The notes beneath the pieces were generated by a model. That model worked only from the letters and a program-made list of their open reading frames with translations, was not told the DNA's origin and searched no databases. A stretch of DNA of 64,000 nt from Novosphingobium sp. (GTDB lineage Bacteria > Pseudomonadota > Alphaproteobacteria > Sphingomonadales > Sphingomonadaceae), in assembly GCA_024236215.1 (NCBI GenBank), contig JACKKX010000001.1, positions 372,001-436,000 of the forward strand, written 5' to 3'. A program made the translations under genes and the position numbers. This document shows, piece by piece, positions 46,888 through 55,773 of this stretch. Within the stretch, counting starts at the first letter, position 1; each line of letters opens with the position of its first letter.

Positions 46888-47595
46888 ATGACCCCACTCG
46901 TCGTGATCCGCCCCGAGCCCGGCAATGCCGCCACGCTCGCCGCGGCACGGGCGGCGGGGATCGAGGCGCACGGATACCCGCTGTTCGCAGTGGCGCCGCG
47001 ATCTTGGGAGGTGCCCCAGCCGGACCGGTTCGACGCGCTGTTGCTGGGCAGCGCCAACGTGCTGCGCCACGCCGGGGCCGGGCTGACGGCGCTGCGCGGC
47101 CTGCCGGTCTATGCCGTGGGCGATGCCACCGCCGAGGCCGCGCGCGCCGCCGGGTTCACCATCGCCACTGCCGGATCGGGCGGACTCCAGGCGGTGCTGG
47201 GGGAACTCGACGCGGGCCACAAACGTCTGCTGCGCCTGGCCGGGGACGAACGCATCGCGCTTACCCCGCCGCCGGGGGTAAGCATCGAGGAACGGGTGGT
47301 CTATGCCAGCGAGGCCCGTGCAATGCCGCCGGATCTTGCCGAACTGCTGCGCGAACCCGCGATCGTCGCGCTCCATTCGGCACTGGCGGCGCAGCACCTT
47401 TCCGACCAGTGCGTGCGCAACGGCATCCGGCGTGCGCCGCTGCGGCTGGCCGCGCTGGGGCCGCGGATCGCGGCCGCTGCGGGCGACGGCTGGGGCGAGG
47501 TGGCGGTGGCCGCCTTCGCCAGCGATCATGCACTGCTGGCCTTGGCCCGCCAGATGTGCCAAGACCCCTGGCCAAGAGGTCGCACCACGAAATAG
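46888..47595 (+). CDS. hemD: Uroporphyrinogen-III synthase
   Basis: A 235-residue protein that closes hydroxymethylbilane with inversion of ring D. Sequence is poorly conserved in this family, but VVIRPEPGNAATLAAARAAG at the start, LLLGSANVLRHAG, YAVGDATAEAARAAG and LAALGPRIAAAAG fit it, and its place directly after hemC supports the call. The mitofilin-like gene follows after 15 bases. Confidence 0.92.
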   Translation: MTPLVVIRPEPGNAATLAAARAAGIEAHGYPLFAVAPRSWEVPQPDRFDALLLGSANVLRHAGAGLTALRGLPVYAVGDATAEAARAAGFTIATAGSGGLQAVLGELDAGHKRLLRLAGDERIALTPPPGVSIEERVVYASEARAMPPDLAELLREPAIVALHSALAAQHLSDQCVRNGIRRAPLRLAALGPRIAAAAGDGWGEVAVAAFASDHALLALARQMCQDPWPRGRTTK

Positions 47596-47610
47596 CCGGT
47601 CAATTCAGGC

Positions 47611-48495
47611 ATGCCAGACGAATACTTCACCCGCACCCAGGCCACGCCGGCGCGAGTCCGCAGCGGCCCCTCGCTGCGCGCCGTTCTGGGGCTGGGATTG
47701 CTGGCCTTTCTCGGCGGCGCGGTGCTGGTGGGCTATCTGGTCTGGGCCGGACAGATCAATCTGACCGCTTCCGCCACTACGCCCCAGCCGGCCTTGGCCA
47801 GCTTTGCCACCCCCACCCCGGCGGCCAGCCAGGCGGTCGCGGTCGGCGGGTTCGATCAGCGCATCGCCGCGCTCGAACAGCGCCTCGCCCGGGTTGACCT
47901 GCAATCCGCCGCCGCCGAAGGCAATACCGCCCGCGCCGAGGCGATGCTGGTTGCCTTCGCCGCGCGCCGCTCGATCGAGCGCGGGGTTGAGCTGGGCTAT
48001 CTGGGCGAACAGCTGCGGATGCGCTTTGGCGCGGCCCAGCCCAAGGCGGTGGAAACCGTGATCGCTGCCGCCAAGGCTCCGGTTACGCTCGATGGCCTCT
48101 CCTCGGAGCTTGACAGCCTCGCCCCCGAACTCTCCACCGCCCCCTCCGGCGAGGGCGGGTGGGATCGTTTCAAGCGCGAGCTTTCGGGGCTGTTCGTGAT
48201 CCGCCGCGGCGACACCCCCTCGGGCCGCCCGGAAGACCGCCTGGCCCGCGCCAGCCTGCTGCTGCGCACCGGCCGGATCGACGATGCAGCCGACGAGGTG
48301 GCCAAGATGCCGGGCAGCCCGGCGGCCCAGGCCTGGATCGCCAAGGCCCACGCCTATGCCGAAACCCAGCGCGCGCTCGACCTGATCGAAACCACCGCCC
48401 TGCTCGACCCCGCCAAACTGCGCAGCGCCAGCGGCGAGGAAGTCAAACAGACCAGCCCGGCCAGCCCGATGCCAGTGGGCAGCGATACGCCCTGA
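47611..48495 (+). CDS. Mitofilin/Mic60-like inner-membrane protein
   Basis: A 294-residue protein with one membrane helix near residues 23-45, a coiled-coil stretch (about 78-105, GFDQRIAALEQRLARVDLQ), and a helical C-terminal domain with ERGVELGYLGEQLRMRFG. Alphaproteobacteria carry a Mic60-related protein (COG4223) beside heme genes, and some shape inner membranes; this gene has the same position after hemCD and the same layout, though it is short. The exact homology is inferred and needs a profile search. Confidence 0.6.
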   Translation: MPDEYFTRTQATPARVRSGPSLRAVLGLGLLAFLGGAVLVGYLVWAGQINLTASATTPQPALASFATPTPAASQAVAVGGFDQRIAALEQRLARVDLQSAAAEGNTARAEAMLVAFAARRSIERGVELGYLGEQLRMRFGAAQPKAVETVIAAAKAPVTLDGLSSELDSLAPELSTAPSGEGGWDRFKRELSGLFVIRRGDTPSGRPEDRLARASLLLRTGRIDDAADEVAKMPGSPAAQAWIAKAHAYAETQRALDLIETTALLDPAKLRSASGEEVKQTSPASPMPVGSDTP

Positions 48496-48668
48496 TCTGC
48501 GCCCGGGCCTGCCAGCGCCGAACCCCACCGTCGCCCGGCGCCAAGCACCAGATGACGAAAGGGTGTGAGGATGGCTGGACCAGACGCGTGTCCGCAATGC
48601 AATGATGTGCCGATACCATGCTTCGACAGGAATGGAGGAGTTGGTGGACACACCACAACAAACCAACC

Positions 48669-48699
48669 CGTCGCCCCGTGCTTGACACGGGGCTTGGCT
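48669..48699. repeat. Left 31-bp inverted repeat of the GIY-YIG cassette
   Basis: A 31-bp sequence with an internal hairpin (CCCCGTG-CTTGA-CACGGGG). It has an exact inverted copy at 49059-49089, on the other side of the GIY-YIG gene. The loop CTTGA is the same in both. Confidence 0.9.
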
Positions 48700-48733
48700 T
48701 TTCTTTGAACCCCTCGTTGGGCAATATGCGCCG

Positions 48734-49060
48734 ATGGACAAAGGTGGTTGGGTCTACATCATGGCGAACCGCTATCGCGGCGGAATGTACGTTGGCGTCA
48801 CCGCCGACCTGGTCCGCCGGATCTGGCAACACCGCGAAGGCGGAGGGTCGACCCACATTAAGGATTTCGGCAAGACCAGACTGGTCTACGCAGAACGCCA
48901 CGAGGAAATCGGGCCGGCAATCGCCCGCGAAAAGCTGGTCAAGAAATGGCGGCGCGAGTGGAAGTTCGCGCTGATTGAGGCTCAGAACCCCGATTGGCTC
49001 GACCTGTGGGAGCAGTGGTATCCAACCGAGGGAGCGCGGGAACCTGCCGCCGAAGGGTAG
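48734..49060 (+). CDS. Small GIY-YIG nuclease-like protein
   Basis: A 108-residue stand-alone GIY-YIG domain: WVYIMAN and MYVGVT form the GIY-YIG strands, LVRRIWQHREGG gives the conserved arginine, and IAREKLVKKW the glutamate. It belongs to the COG2827 (URI) group of free-standing GIY-YIG proteins common in alphaproteobacterial chromosomes. Function is unknown; these may be nucleases linked to dispersed repeats. It is bracketed by perfect 31-bp inverted repeats; its stop codon (TAG at 49058-49060) overlaps the right repeat. It is unrelated to its neighbours and probably transferred as a unit. Confidence 0.9.
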   Translation: MDKGGWVYIMANRYRGGMYVGVTADLVRRIWQHREGGGSTHIKDFGKTRLVYAERHEEIGPAIAREKLVKKWRREWKFALIEAQNPDWLDLWEQWYPTEGAREPAAEG

Positions 49061-49089
49061 CCAAGCCCCGTGTCAAGCACGGGGCGACG
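49059..49089. repeat. Right 31-bp inverted repeat of the GIY-YIG cassette
   Basis: The exact reverse complement of 48669-48699. It begins in the last two bases of the GIY-YIG stop codon and is followed by a T-run at 49096-49100, so its internal hairpin could also terminate transcription of the gene. Confidence 0.9.
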
Positions 49090-49211
49090 AGCGGGTTTTT
49101 GGCTTGGTTCGATCGGGCGAACGTCAGCATTATTGTCGTGACTTGACGCTCCGCAACGGCGGCTTCTGGTGAGACACGCCCAATAGAGGACGCGCGGGTT
49201 TCCCAAGACCC

Positions 49212-50435
49212 CTAGGCCGCCTCACTCCGCAGCAAGTCCGGAAGGGCCCCGGACATGCCGCGCGCTTCTTCCATGAAGAACTTCTTGAGCCATCCCGAGC
49301 GCTGGACCGCGCCCATGCCGAGGCGGCGGACCAGCGAGGGCAGGCGGCCGGGGATGCCGAACAGGCGCACCAGCGCGTCGGTGGCGGCCATCACGGTCAG
49401 GCTGTCGACGCTGCGCCAGCGCTCGTAGCGGGCGAGCAACTGCGCATCGCCCGGATCGAGGCCGAGGCGCATCCCTTCGGCCAGCACCTGCGCCAGTGCG
49501 CCGACATCGCGCAGCCCCAGGTTGAGCCCCTGCCCGGCGATCGGGTGCATCCCGTGCGCGGCATCGCCGACCAGCGCCAGGCGGTGTTCGACGATCCTGG
49601 CCGCATGATGGAAGTTGAGCGGGTAGCTCATCCGCGGCGCGGCCAGCTCGATCGCGCCGAAGATGCCCTGCATCCGCGCCGCCATCTCACCCAGGAACAC
49701 CGCATCGGGCATGGCGATCACCCCGGCGGCGTCCTTTTCGGCGAAGGTCCAGACCACCGCGCTGCGGTGCCGCCCGTCGGGCAGATCGAGCAGCGGCAGC
49801 AGCGCCAGCGGCCCGGCGGGAAAGAAGATCTCCCAGGCAACGCCCTGGTGCGGCTGTTCGTGGGTGATCGCGGTGACCATTGCGCGGTGCGAATAGTCCC
49901 AGCGCGCCGAATTGAGCCCGGCCTCGACGCGGGTGGGAGACTGGCGTCCCTCGGCCCCGACCAGCAGGCTGCCCTCAACCGCGCGCCCGTCGCTCAGCAT
50001 CACGCGCACGCCGTGTTCGCCGCGCTCGCGCGAAACGGGCTCTACTCCGCTGGCCCAGTGGATCGCCGGTTCGGCAGCGGCGGCCTCGAACAGGGCGAGG
50101 CGGATATCGCGGTTGGCATACATCCGCCCCAACGTGCCTTCGTGCGGCTGGGGGCGAAAATCGATCCGGCCGGGGCGCATCTGATCGGTCACCGCGATCG
50201 CCTCGATCGGGCAGCCCAGCGGCGCGAGGCGCTCTTCCAGCCCGATGTTGCAGAACAGGTTCCAGCTCGCGGTTGAAATCGCCGAGGCGCGCCCGTCGAT
50301 GCCCTCGGCGGTGAGATCCTCTGGCCGGGCCTTGTCGACCACGTGGCTGGTGATCCCCTGCCGCGCGGCGGCGAGGGCCAAGGTCATGCCGACCAGCCCC
50401 CCGCCGAGGATGACCAGATCGCGCCGCTGGCTCAT
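49212..50435 (-). CDS. UbiH/UbiF/VisC/COQ6-family FAD monooxygenase
   Basis: A 407-residue aromatic-ring hydroxylase of ubiquinone biosynthesis. The Rossmann motif VILGGGLVGMTLALAAARQG, the internal GAEGRQSPTR and LALVGDAAHGMHPIAGQGLN (FAD ribityl site) are intact. Members hydroxylate C1, C5 or C6 of the quinone ring; which one cannot be told. It overlaps the phosphatase gene by four bases (ATGA type), so the two share a transcript. The reverse strand stays open for over a thousand codons but is a GC-driven shadow. Confidence 0.9.
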   Translation of the reverse strand: MSQRRDLVILGGGLVGMTLALAAARQGITSHVVDKARPEDLTAEGIDGRASAISTASWNLFCNIGLEERLAPLGCPIEAIAVTDQMRPGRIDFRPQPHEGTLGRMYANRDIRLALFEAAAAEPAIHWASGVEPVSRERGEHGVRVMLSDGRAVEGSLLVGAEGRQSPTRVEAGLNSARWDYSHRAMVTAITHEQPHQGVAWEIFFPAGPLALLPLLDLPDGRHRSAVVWTFAEKDAAGVIAMPDAVFLGEMAARMQGIFGAIELAAPRMSYPLNFHHAARIVEHRLALVGDAAHGMHPIAGQGLNLGLRDVGALAQVLAEGMRLGLDPGDAQLLARYERWRSVDSLTVMAATDALVRLFGIPGRLPSLVRRLGMGAVQRSGWLKKFFMEEARGMSGALPDLLRSEAA

Positions 50436-52129
50436 TGTCCGCGATCGCAGCTGTTGCCCGCCTCGGCATCGAGATCGAGGCAGCGCCCGTCGAACTGCCC
50501 TTCGCGAACCTTCAGCCCCAGGATCGCGGCCAGCGTGGGGGCGATATCGACCGTCTCGACCGGCTGGGGCTGCTCGAAGCCCAGCATGTTCTTGCGCCAG
50601 AACAGGATCGGCACCCGCCGGTCATAATCGAAGGCGCTGCCGTGGGTGGCGATATAGGCGCCGGGAATCGGCTCGGGGATCGGGGTCACCGCGCGGTCGA
50701 GCAGGATCACCGCATCGCCCGAACGCGTGGGATCGAACGAGGCACGGGCGCGGTCTTTCAGGGTCCAGTCCTGCGGATTGCCGGCCGGAAGCGGGGTATT
50801 GGCCAGCTCCTCGCCGCTGAAGGCCGCGGCGACCTGCGGGTGGGCCCGCGCGATCGCCAGCAGCGCCCGCACCACCTGCGCGCGCTGCGCCGCATCGAGC
50901 TCGCGGCTGACGTAGAAATCGCCGAACGGGCCATCGGCGATCAGCAGCGGGCCCTTGGTCGAAATCCCGGTCTTGGCGCTGACCGCCTTGGCCAGCTCGG
51001 CCGGCATCAGCGACTTGTCGGCCCGCACCGCGCGGGGGAAGGCCTGCTCGTCCGAGCGCTCGGGCGTGTCGAGCCCGCCGTGATCGGCGCTCAGCACCAC
51101 CAGATAGTCGATCCCCGCCGCATCGAGGTGATCGAACAGGCGGCCCAGGTTCTTGTCGAGCTCGGCCATCTGGATGCACATCTCGGCGCCTTCGGTGCCG
51201 GTGGCGTGGCCGACATAGTCGGTGGCCGACAGGCTGACCGAAAGGATATCGGTGCGCCCGGCGTTGCCGAGCTGCATCTCATCGACCAGGCGGTTGGCGA
51301 GATCGACCGTGGCTGCGTCCATCCGCGGGGAAATCCTCAGCATGTCGGGCTTGTCAGCCGTCAGGGCAAAGCGGAAGGTGCCGACCGCGCCCTTGCCCAC
51401 GCTGACCGCGTGATCGGCCGAGGCGCACCAGGCCGGGGCCTCGATCGCGGGGGCGCCGGCCTTGATCAGCGCGCCGACCTCGGCATTCTCGGCCTCGGCT
51501 GCGGGGGACAGCGCGCGGCCATTGAGCGTCACGAACTGGCCGCCCTTCCACCAGTAGGCGGCGTCGATATCGTGCCCGCCCATCATCATCACCGCGCGGT
51601 CCTTGGCCGAAACGGCAACGTTGCGGGCGCGCGGATCGGCCGCCTTCATCAGCTCGCCCAGGGTGGGCACCTTGAGGTGGACCGCGCTGACCACGGGGTT
51701 CTTGGCGCTCGATGCGGGATCGCTTTCGTCTTCGGCGCAATAGACCGGCTGGGCGCCGCGCGCGCTGGCCGGGGCGAACCAGTTGTTGGCGATGATCCCG
51801 GTGCGCGCCGGGTGATCCCCGGTCAGCAGCGTGGAGTGCCCGGGGCAAGTTTCGGTCGCGGCGTGCGACTGAAACCCGGATGGAAACACCGCGCCCTGAA
51901 GCAGCCGGGCAAAGCCGTGGGTGTAGTGCTGGCGATACTGCGCGAACAGATCGGCCGAGAACTGATCGACCGATACCGCGACGATCAGCCGCGGCGGCGT
52001 TTTGGCCATGCCCGCCGGGCGCGGCGGCGGCAGACTGGCCGCGCTGGCGGGGGCCTTGGCGGTGCCCGAGGCGCAGGCACCAAGCGCAAGCGAAAGGGCA
52101 AGAACCAGCGGGGCAACGATCGGGCGCAT
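50432..52129 (-). CDS. phoK: PhoK-type alkaline phosphatase
   Basis: A 565-residue metalloenzyme of the sphingomonad PhoK/PafA group. The signal peptide ends in the lipobox SLALGAC, so it may be lipid-anchored. Nucleophile Thr94 lies in ATETCPGHST, Asn115 in IANNWF and the phosphate-binding pair Lys176/Arg178 in SAKDRA, which mark a phosphomonoesterase rather than a diesterase. SADHGGLD and ATHGSAFD hold metal ligands. The ATG at 52129 has AAGGA upstream. It would release phosphate outside the cytoplasm; no Pho box is obvious in the 85-bp divergent gap. Confidence 0.9.
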   Translation of the reverse strand: MRPIVAPLVLALSLALGACASGTAKAPASAASLPPPRPAGMAKTPPRLIVAVSVDQFSADLFAQYRQHYTHGFARLLQGAVFPSGFQSHAATETCPGHSTLLTGDHPARTGIIANNWFAPASARGAQPVYCAEDESDPASSAKNPVVSAVHLKVPTLGELMKAADPRARNVAVSAKDRAVMMMGGHDIDAAYWWKGGQFVTLNGRALSPAAEAENAEVGALIKAGAPAIEAPAWCASADHAVSVGKGAVGTFRFALTADKPDMLRISPRMDAATVDLANRLVDEMQLGNAGRTDILSVSLSATDYVGHATGTEGAEMCIQMAELDKNLGRLFDHLDAAGIDYLVVLSADHGGLDTPERSDEQAFPRAVRADKSLMPAELAKAVSAKTGISTKGPLLIADGPFGDFYVSRELDAAQRAQVVRALLAIARAHPQVAAAFSGEELANTPLPAGNPQDWTLKDRARASFDPTRSGDAVILLDRAVTPIPEPIPGAYIATHGSAFDYDRRVPILFWRKNMLGFEQPQPVETVDIAPTLAAILGLKVREGQFDGRCLDLDAEAGNSCDRGQ

Positions 52130-52214
52130 CGGGCTTCCTTGAAAATTGGCGGCAAATTCGGCACAGCCCTGATGGCCCCAGCGCGGATCGAGCGCAAGAC
52201 CCGCCAACCGGAGA

Positions 52215-54260
52215 ATGCCCTTGCCCCGCCCATATCGCCGTGTTGTTGCCGCAGTGTTGCAACTTTGCGCGCTGCTGATGGCACCGGCGGCCTGGGCCGG
52301 ACCCAGCCATATCGCTGCCGAGCTGGTTGCCGAATCGGCCGCGCGCCCCGGCGAAACGGTGCTGCTGGCTCTGCACATGCGGCCCGAGCCGGGCTGGCAC
52401 GGATACTGGCAGAACCCCGGCGATGCCGGGCTGGGGATCACGCTCGACTGGACCTTGCCGAAGGGTGCTTCTGCGGGAGCGCTGCAATACCCCGTGCCGA
52501 CCACGCTGCTGCTCTTCGGGTTGATGAACCACGTCTACGAGCGCGACTATGCCGTGCTGGTGCCAATGACCCTGCCCGCCGAGGCCGCGCCCGGCACCGA
52601 GCTGCCGCTGCGCGCCCACGCCGAGTGGCTGGCCTGCACCGACAAGATCTGCGTGCCCGAAAGCGCCGAGCTGACGGGCACGGTCGCGGTCGGAGCGCCG
52701 GGGCCGCGCGATCCGCGCTTCGATGGCTGGCAGGCCGCGCTGCCCGCGCCGTTGGGAGCCAGGGCCAGCTTTGCGCTGGCGGGCGGCAAGGTGCGGCTGG
52801 GAATTCCCCTCCCCGCCTCGGTCCGGCTCGAGGCGCCGCATCTGTTCATGGCCAGCGAGCATGTGGTCGACTATGCCGCACCGCAAGCCTTTTCGCGCCA
52901 GGGCGATATGCTGATCGTCGAGCTGGAGCGGGCGAATTTCGCCGCGATCGAACCCGCGACCATAACCGCGCTGCTGCGGCTGGACCGGGCGGGCAACGGG
53001 GTGACATTGGAGGCCGCGCCGGGCACGGTTCCGCCTGCGGGCGAGCCACTGGCCGACCTTCCCCCAACTGCCGGGCCGGGCCTGCCCTTCCTGCTGCTTT
53101 CGGCGCTGCTGGGCGGATTGCTGCTCAACGTCATGCCCTGCGTGTTCCCGATCCTCAGCCTCAAGGCGCTGAGCCTCGCCCGCGCCGGGGAAAGCCAGGC
53201 CCAGGCCCGCGCCGAGGGGCTGGCCTATACCGCCGGGGTGGTACTTGCCTGCCTTGCCTTGGGTGTGCTGCTGCTTGGCCTGCGCGCGGCGGGGCAGGAA
53301 GTGGGCTGGGCCTTCCAGTTGCAGGAACCGCTGGTGGTGGCCGCGCTGCTGCTGCTGGCGGTGGCGATCACCGCCAACCTGCTGGGGGTGTTCGAGCTCT
53401 CGATTCCCGGCTTCGCGCAGGCCGGATCGCCGCAGGGCGCCTTTGCCACCGGGCTGCTCGCGGCCTTCGTCGCCACCCCGTGCACCGGGCCGTTCATGGC
53501 CGCGGCGATGGGCGCGGCGCTGCTGCTGCCCGCACCGCAGGCGCTGGCGCTGTTCGCCACGCTGGGTCTGGGGATCGCGCTGCCGTTCCTGGCGATTGCC
53601 GAGGTTCCGGCGCTGCGCCGGATGTTGCCGCGCCCGGGAGCCTGGATGACGCGTTTCCGCACGATCATGGCGCTGCCGATGGCGCTGACCGCCGCCGCAC
53701 TGGTCTGGCTGGCGAGCCGCGCGGCGGGATCGGCCTTTGCCTTCGCGGCGGTGCTGATCGCAATCGTTCTGGTCGCGATCCTGGTCCTGCTGGGACGGCG
53801 CCAGCGCCACGGGCTGGCGGGCGGAGCCATAGTCCACCTATCGCTGGCCGGACTGCTGGCGCTGGCGGCGCTGGGGCTGCCCGGCATGGTCCGCGCGCCG
53901 CAGGCCGAGGCGGCGAGCAGCGTACTCCCCTCGCAGCCGTTCAACGAGGCGGCGCTGGCCCAGGCCCGGTCGCAAGGCAAGCCGGTATTTCTCTACATGA
54001 CCGCCGACTGGTGCCTGACCTGCAAGGTCAACGAGGCCGCCGCGATCGAGCGCGCGGAAACCCGCGCGGTATTTGACAAGGCCGGGGTGGTGGTGCTGCG
54101 CGGCGACTGGACCCGGCGCGACCCCGCGATCACCCGGTTCCTCACCGCGCAGGGTGCAGCCGGGGTGCCGCTCTACCTGTGGTATCCGGCGGACGGCAGC
54201 GCGCCGCGCCAGCTGCCCCAGGTCTTGACCCCGGCGCTGCTTGCCGATCTGGTCAGATAA
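52215..54260 (+). CDS. Thiol:disulfide interchange protein (DsbD/ScsB-like)
   Basis: A 681-residue membrane protein that moves electrons from the cytoplasm to periplasmic thiols. A signal peptide is followed by a DsbD-alpha-like domain with CTDKICVPE, a membrane domain of about eight helices containing the cysteine motifs MPCVFPI and TPCTGPF, and a C-terminal thioredoxin domain with DWCLTCKVNE. A TTG at 52221 is better spaced from GGAG than the ATG at 52215; the start is uncertain by two codons. Possible partners are the TlpA-like lipoprotein and cytochrome c maturation. Confidence 0.9.
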   Translation: MPLPRPYRRVVAAVLQLCALLMAPAAWAGPSHIAAELVAESAARPGETVLLALHMRPEPGWHGYWQNPGDAGLGITLDWTLPKGASAGALQYPVPTTLLLFGLMNHVYERDYAVLVPMTLPAEAAPGTELPLRAHAEWLACTDKICVPESAELTGTVAVGAPGPRDPRFDGWQAALPAPLGARASFALAGGKVRLGIPLPASVRLEAPHLFMASEHVVDYAAPQAFSRQGDMLIVELERANFAAIEPATITALLRLDRAGNGVTLEAAPGTVPPAGEPLADLPPTAGPGLPFLLLSALLGGLLLNVMPCVFPILSLKALSLARAGESQAQARAEGLAYTAGVVLACLALGVLLLGLRAAGQEVGWAFQLQEPLVVAALLLLAVAITANLLGVFELSIPGFAQAGSPQGAFATGLLAAFVATPCTGPFMAAAMGAALLLPAPQALALFATLGLGIALPFLAIAEVPALRRMLPRPGAWMTRFRTIMALPMALTAAALVWLASRAAGSAFAFAAVLIAIVLVAILVLLGRRQRHGLAGGAIVHLSLAGLLALAALGLPGMVRAPQAEAASSVLPSQPFNEAALAQARSQGKPVFLYMTADWCLTCKVNEAAAIERAETRAVFDKAGVVVLRGDWTRRDPAITRFLTAQGAAGVPLYLWYPADGSAPRQLPQVLTPALLADLVR

Positions 54261-55773
54261 AGACGAAGGCGTTGATCCCGCCCTCGCCCGGCTCGATCCG
54301 CACCGGGCGCCCGCTCATCCTGCCCTGGCGCAGCGCGGCGCATACCGCCGGATCGGCCGAATTCGCCGCAACTCGGGCCGTACCGACGCGGGCGATCAGC
54401 GTCGCCACTTCGCCGCTCTTGCCGGGCTGGATGGTAAAGGTTTCGGCCAGCGCATCGCCGCTGTGGCTGTCCAGCACGGTGAAGGCGGGCTCGATCTTGC
54501 CGAGGCTGCGCCAGCGGCTTTCCGACCAGTCCGCCGGCACGGTTGAATAGACCCCGGCGGCGTATTTCGACATGATCCCGCCGTTGGCCCCAACCAGTGC
54601 GTGGCTGCCCGGCGCGGCGCGGCAGCGCGCCACCGCCTCGGCAATGCCGTGGGCCGAATAGTTGTTCCCCGCCCCGCCGAAGAACGGCAGTCCGCCGGTC
54701 AGCGTCCAGCCGCGCGGATCGTCGCGATCCAGGCCGAAGGCGTCGAGCAGGTTGAAAACCGGGATCGCAAAACACGAATAAAGGTCTATCGCGGAAAGGT
54801 TTTCCCAGCCGATCCCAGAAATCTCAAGCGCGCTTGAGATTGCCGAAACGGCGGCCGGACTCTTCTCCAGATCGGCCCGGCTGAGCAGCGGCGGCTCGGC
54901 GCAATCGGTGACCGCGTGGATATGGACCCAGCGGCTTTCGGGCACGCCCAGCCGCCGCGCCTCGTCCACGCTGGCGATCAGGATCGCGGCTCCCTGATTG
55001 ACCTGATCGCGCGCCACCACCAACCGGCCATAGGGTTCGGCGACCAGCCGGTTGCGCTCGGTCAGCGCGGCCAGTTCCCCTGCGCTGCGCGCGGTTGGCG
55101 CGGCCGAATGCGGATTGCCCGCCGCAACCTGGCTGAACGGGGCGAACAGCCGCCCGATCTCCAGCCGGTAGTCCTGCAGCGACAATCCCAGCCGCTCGCG
55201 CCGAACGTTCTCGGCCAGGGCATAGCCGCCGATCGGTGCGCCGACCCCATGGCGCACCGCGGTCATGTCGACCACCCCGTCATAGGAGGGGCCGCGATCC
55301 TCAAGCGTCCCGCCCCACTCTTCCGACCAGTCGCGCGTTTCGCCCCGGCCAAGCAGCGCGCGCACCGTGGACAGCGCCTCGGCTCCGGCGATCGCCGCCA
55401 ACCGCGAGCGCCCCGCCGCGATCTCCGCCGCCAGTTCACCCACCAGCCGCTGCGGGCTTTGTCCGCCCACCACCTCGTGCACCGCGCGGGCGGGATCGGC
55501 CCCGACCCGGCGGGCAATTGCGCGCGGCGGATTATTAGCGTGGCCGAAGGGCGCCAAATAGCGGGTTGCCGATTGCTCGAACTGCCGGATCGCCACCACG
55601 GTATCGATCGCAGCGGCCAGCGGCGCTGCCGCTCCGGCATCGGCAATGGCCGCGGCCAGCGCCGCCCCGGCGAGATCCATGTGGCTGAGCTCGGAATAGC
55701 CGGACTCACCGACCCGTTCGGAAACCTGGCCGACCCCGACGATAACCGGGGTGGTGCCGGCAACCAGGCTCAC
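54253..55773 (-). CDS. Thiolase-like protein lacking the usual catalytic cysteine
   Basis: A 506-residue protein of the acetyl-CoA acetyltransferase/SCP2-thiolase group. The first half is a thiolase fold (TPVIVGVGQVSER, IAGAEALSTVRAL) but where thiolases have the nucleophilic cysteine it reads VVGGQSPQRLV. The later histidine region GGAGNNYSAHGIAEAV is kept, while the final cysteine site is GANGGIMS. So it may bind acyl-CoA without classic thiolysis, or need another residue. It overlaps the SDR gene start by four bases and the dsbD end by eight. Confidence 0.82.
   Translation of the reverse strand: MSLVAGTTPVIVGVGQVSERVGESGYSELSHMDLAGAALAAAIADAGAAAPLAAAIDTVVAIRQFEQSATRYLAPFGHANNPPRAIARRVGADPARAVHEVVGGQSPQRLVGELAAEIAAGRSRLAAIAGAEALSTVRALLGRGETRDWSEEWGGTLEDRGPSYDGVVDMTAVRHGVGAPIGGYALAENVRRERLGLSLQDYRLEIGRLFAPFSQVAAGNPHSAAPTARSAGELAALTERNRLVAEPYGRLVVARDQVNQGAAILIASVDEARRLGVPESRWVHIHAVTDCAEPPLLSRADLEKSPAAVSAISSALEISGIGWENLSAIDLYSCFAIPVFNLLDAFGLDRDDPRGWTLTGGLPFFGGAGNNYSAHGIAEAVARCRAAPGSHALVGANGGIMSKYAAGVYSTVPADWSESRWRSLGKIEPAFTVLDSHSGDALAETFTIQPGKSGEVATLIARVGTARVAANSADPAVCAALRQGRMSGRPVRIEPGEGGINAFVFI

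Noticed and set aside
48669-49089. Classic insertion sequence
   Set aside because: There is no transposase, and no flanking direct repeats can be seen; the GIY-YIG protein is the only gene.
50435-54076. A 1213-codon open frame on the plus strand
   Set aside because: It runs antisense through the monooxygenase and PhoK genes and then out of frame through dsbD; composition is typical of shadow frames in GC-rich DNA and no motif is present.
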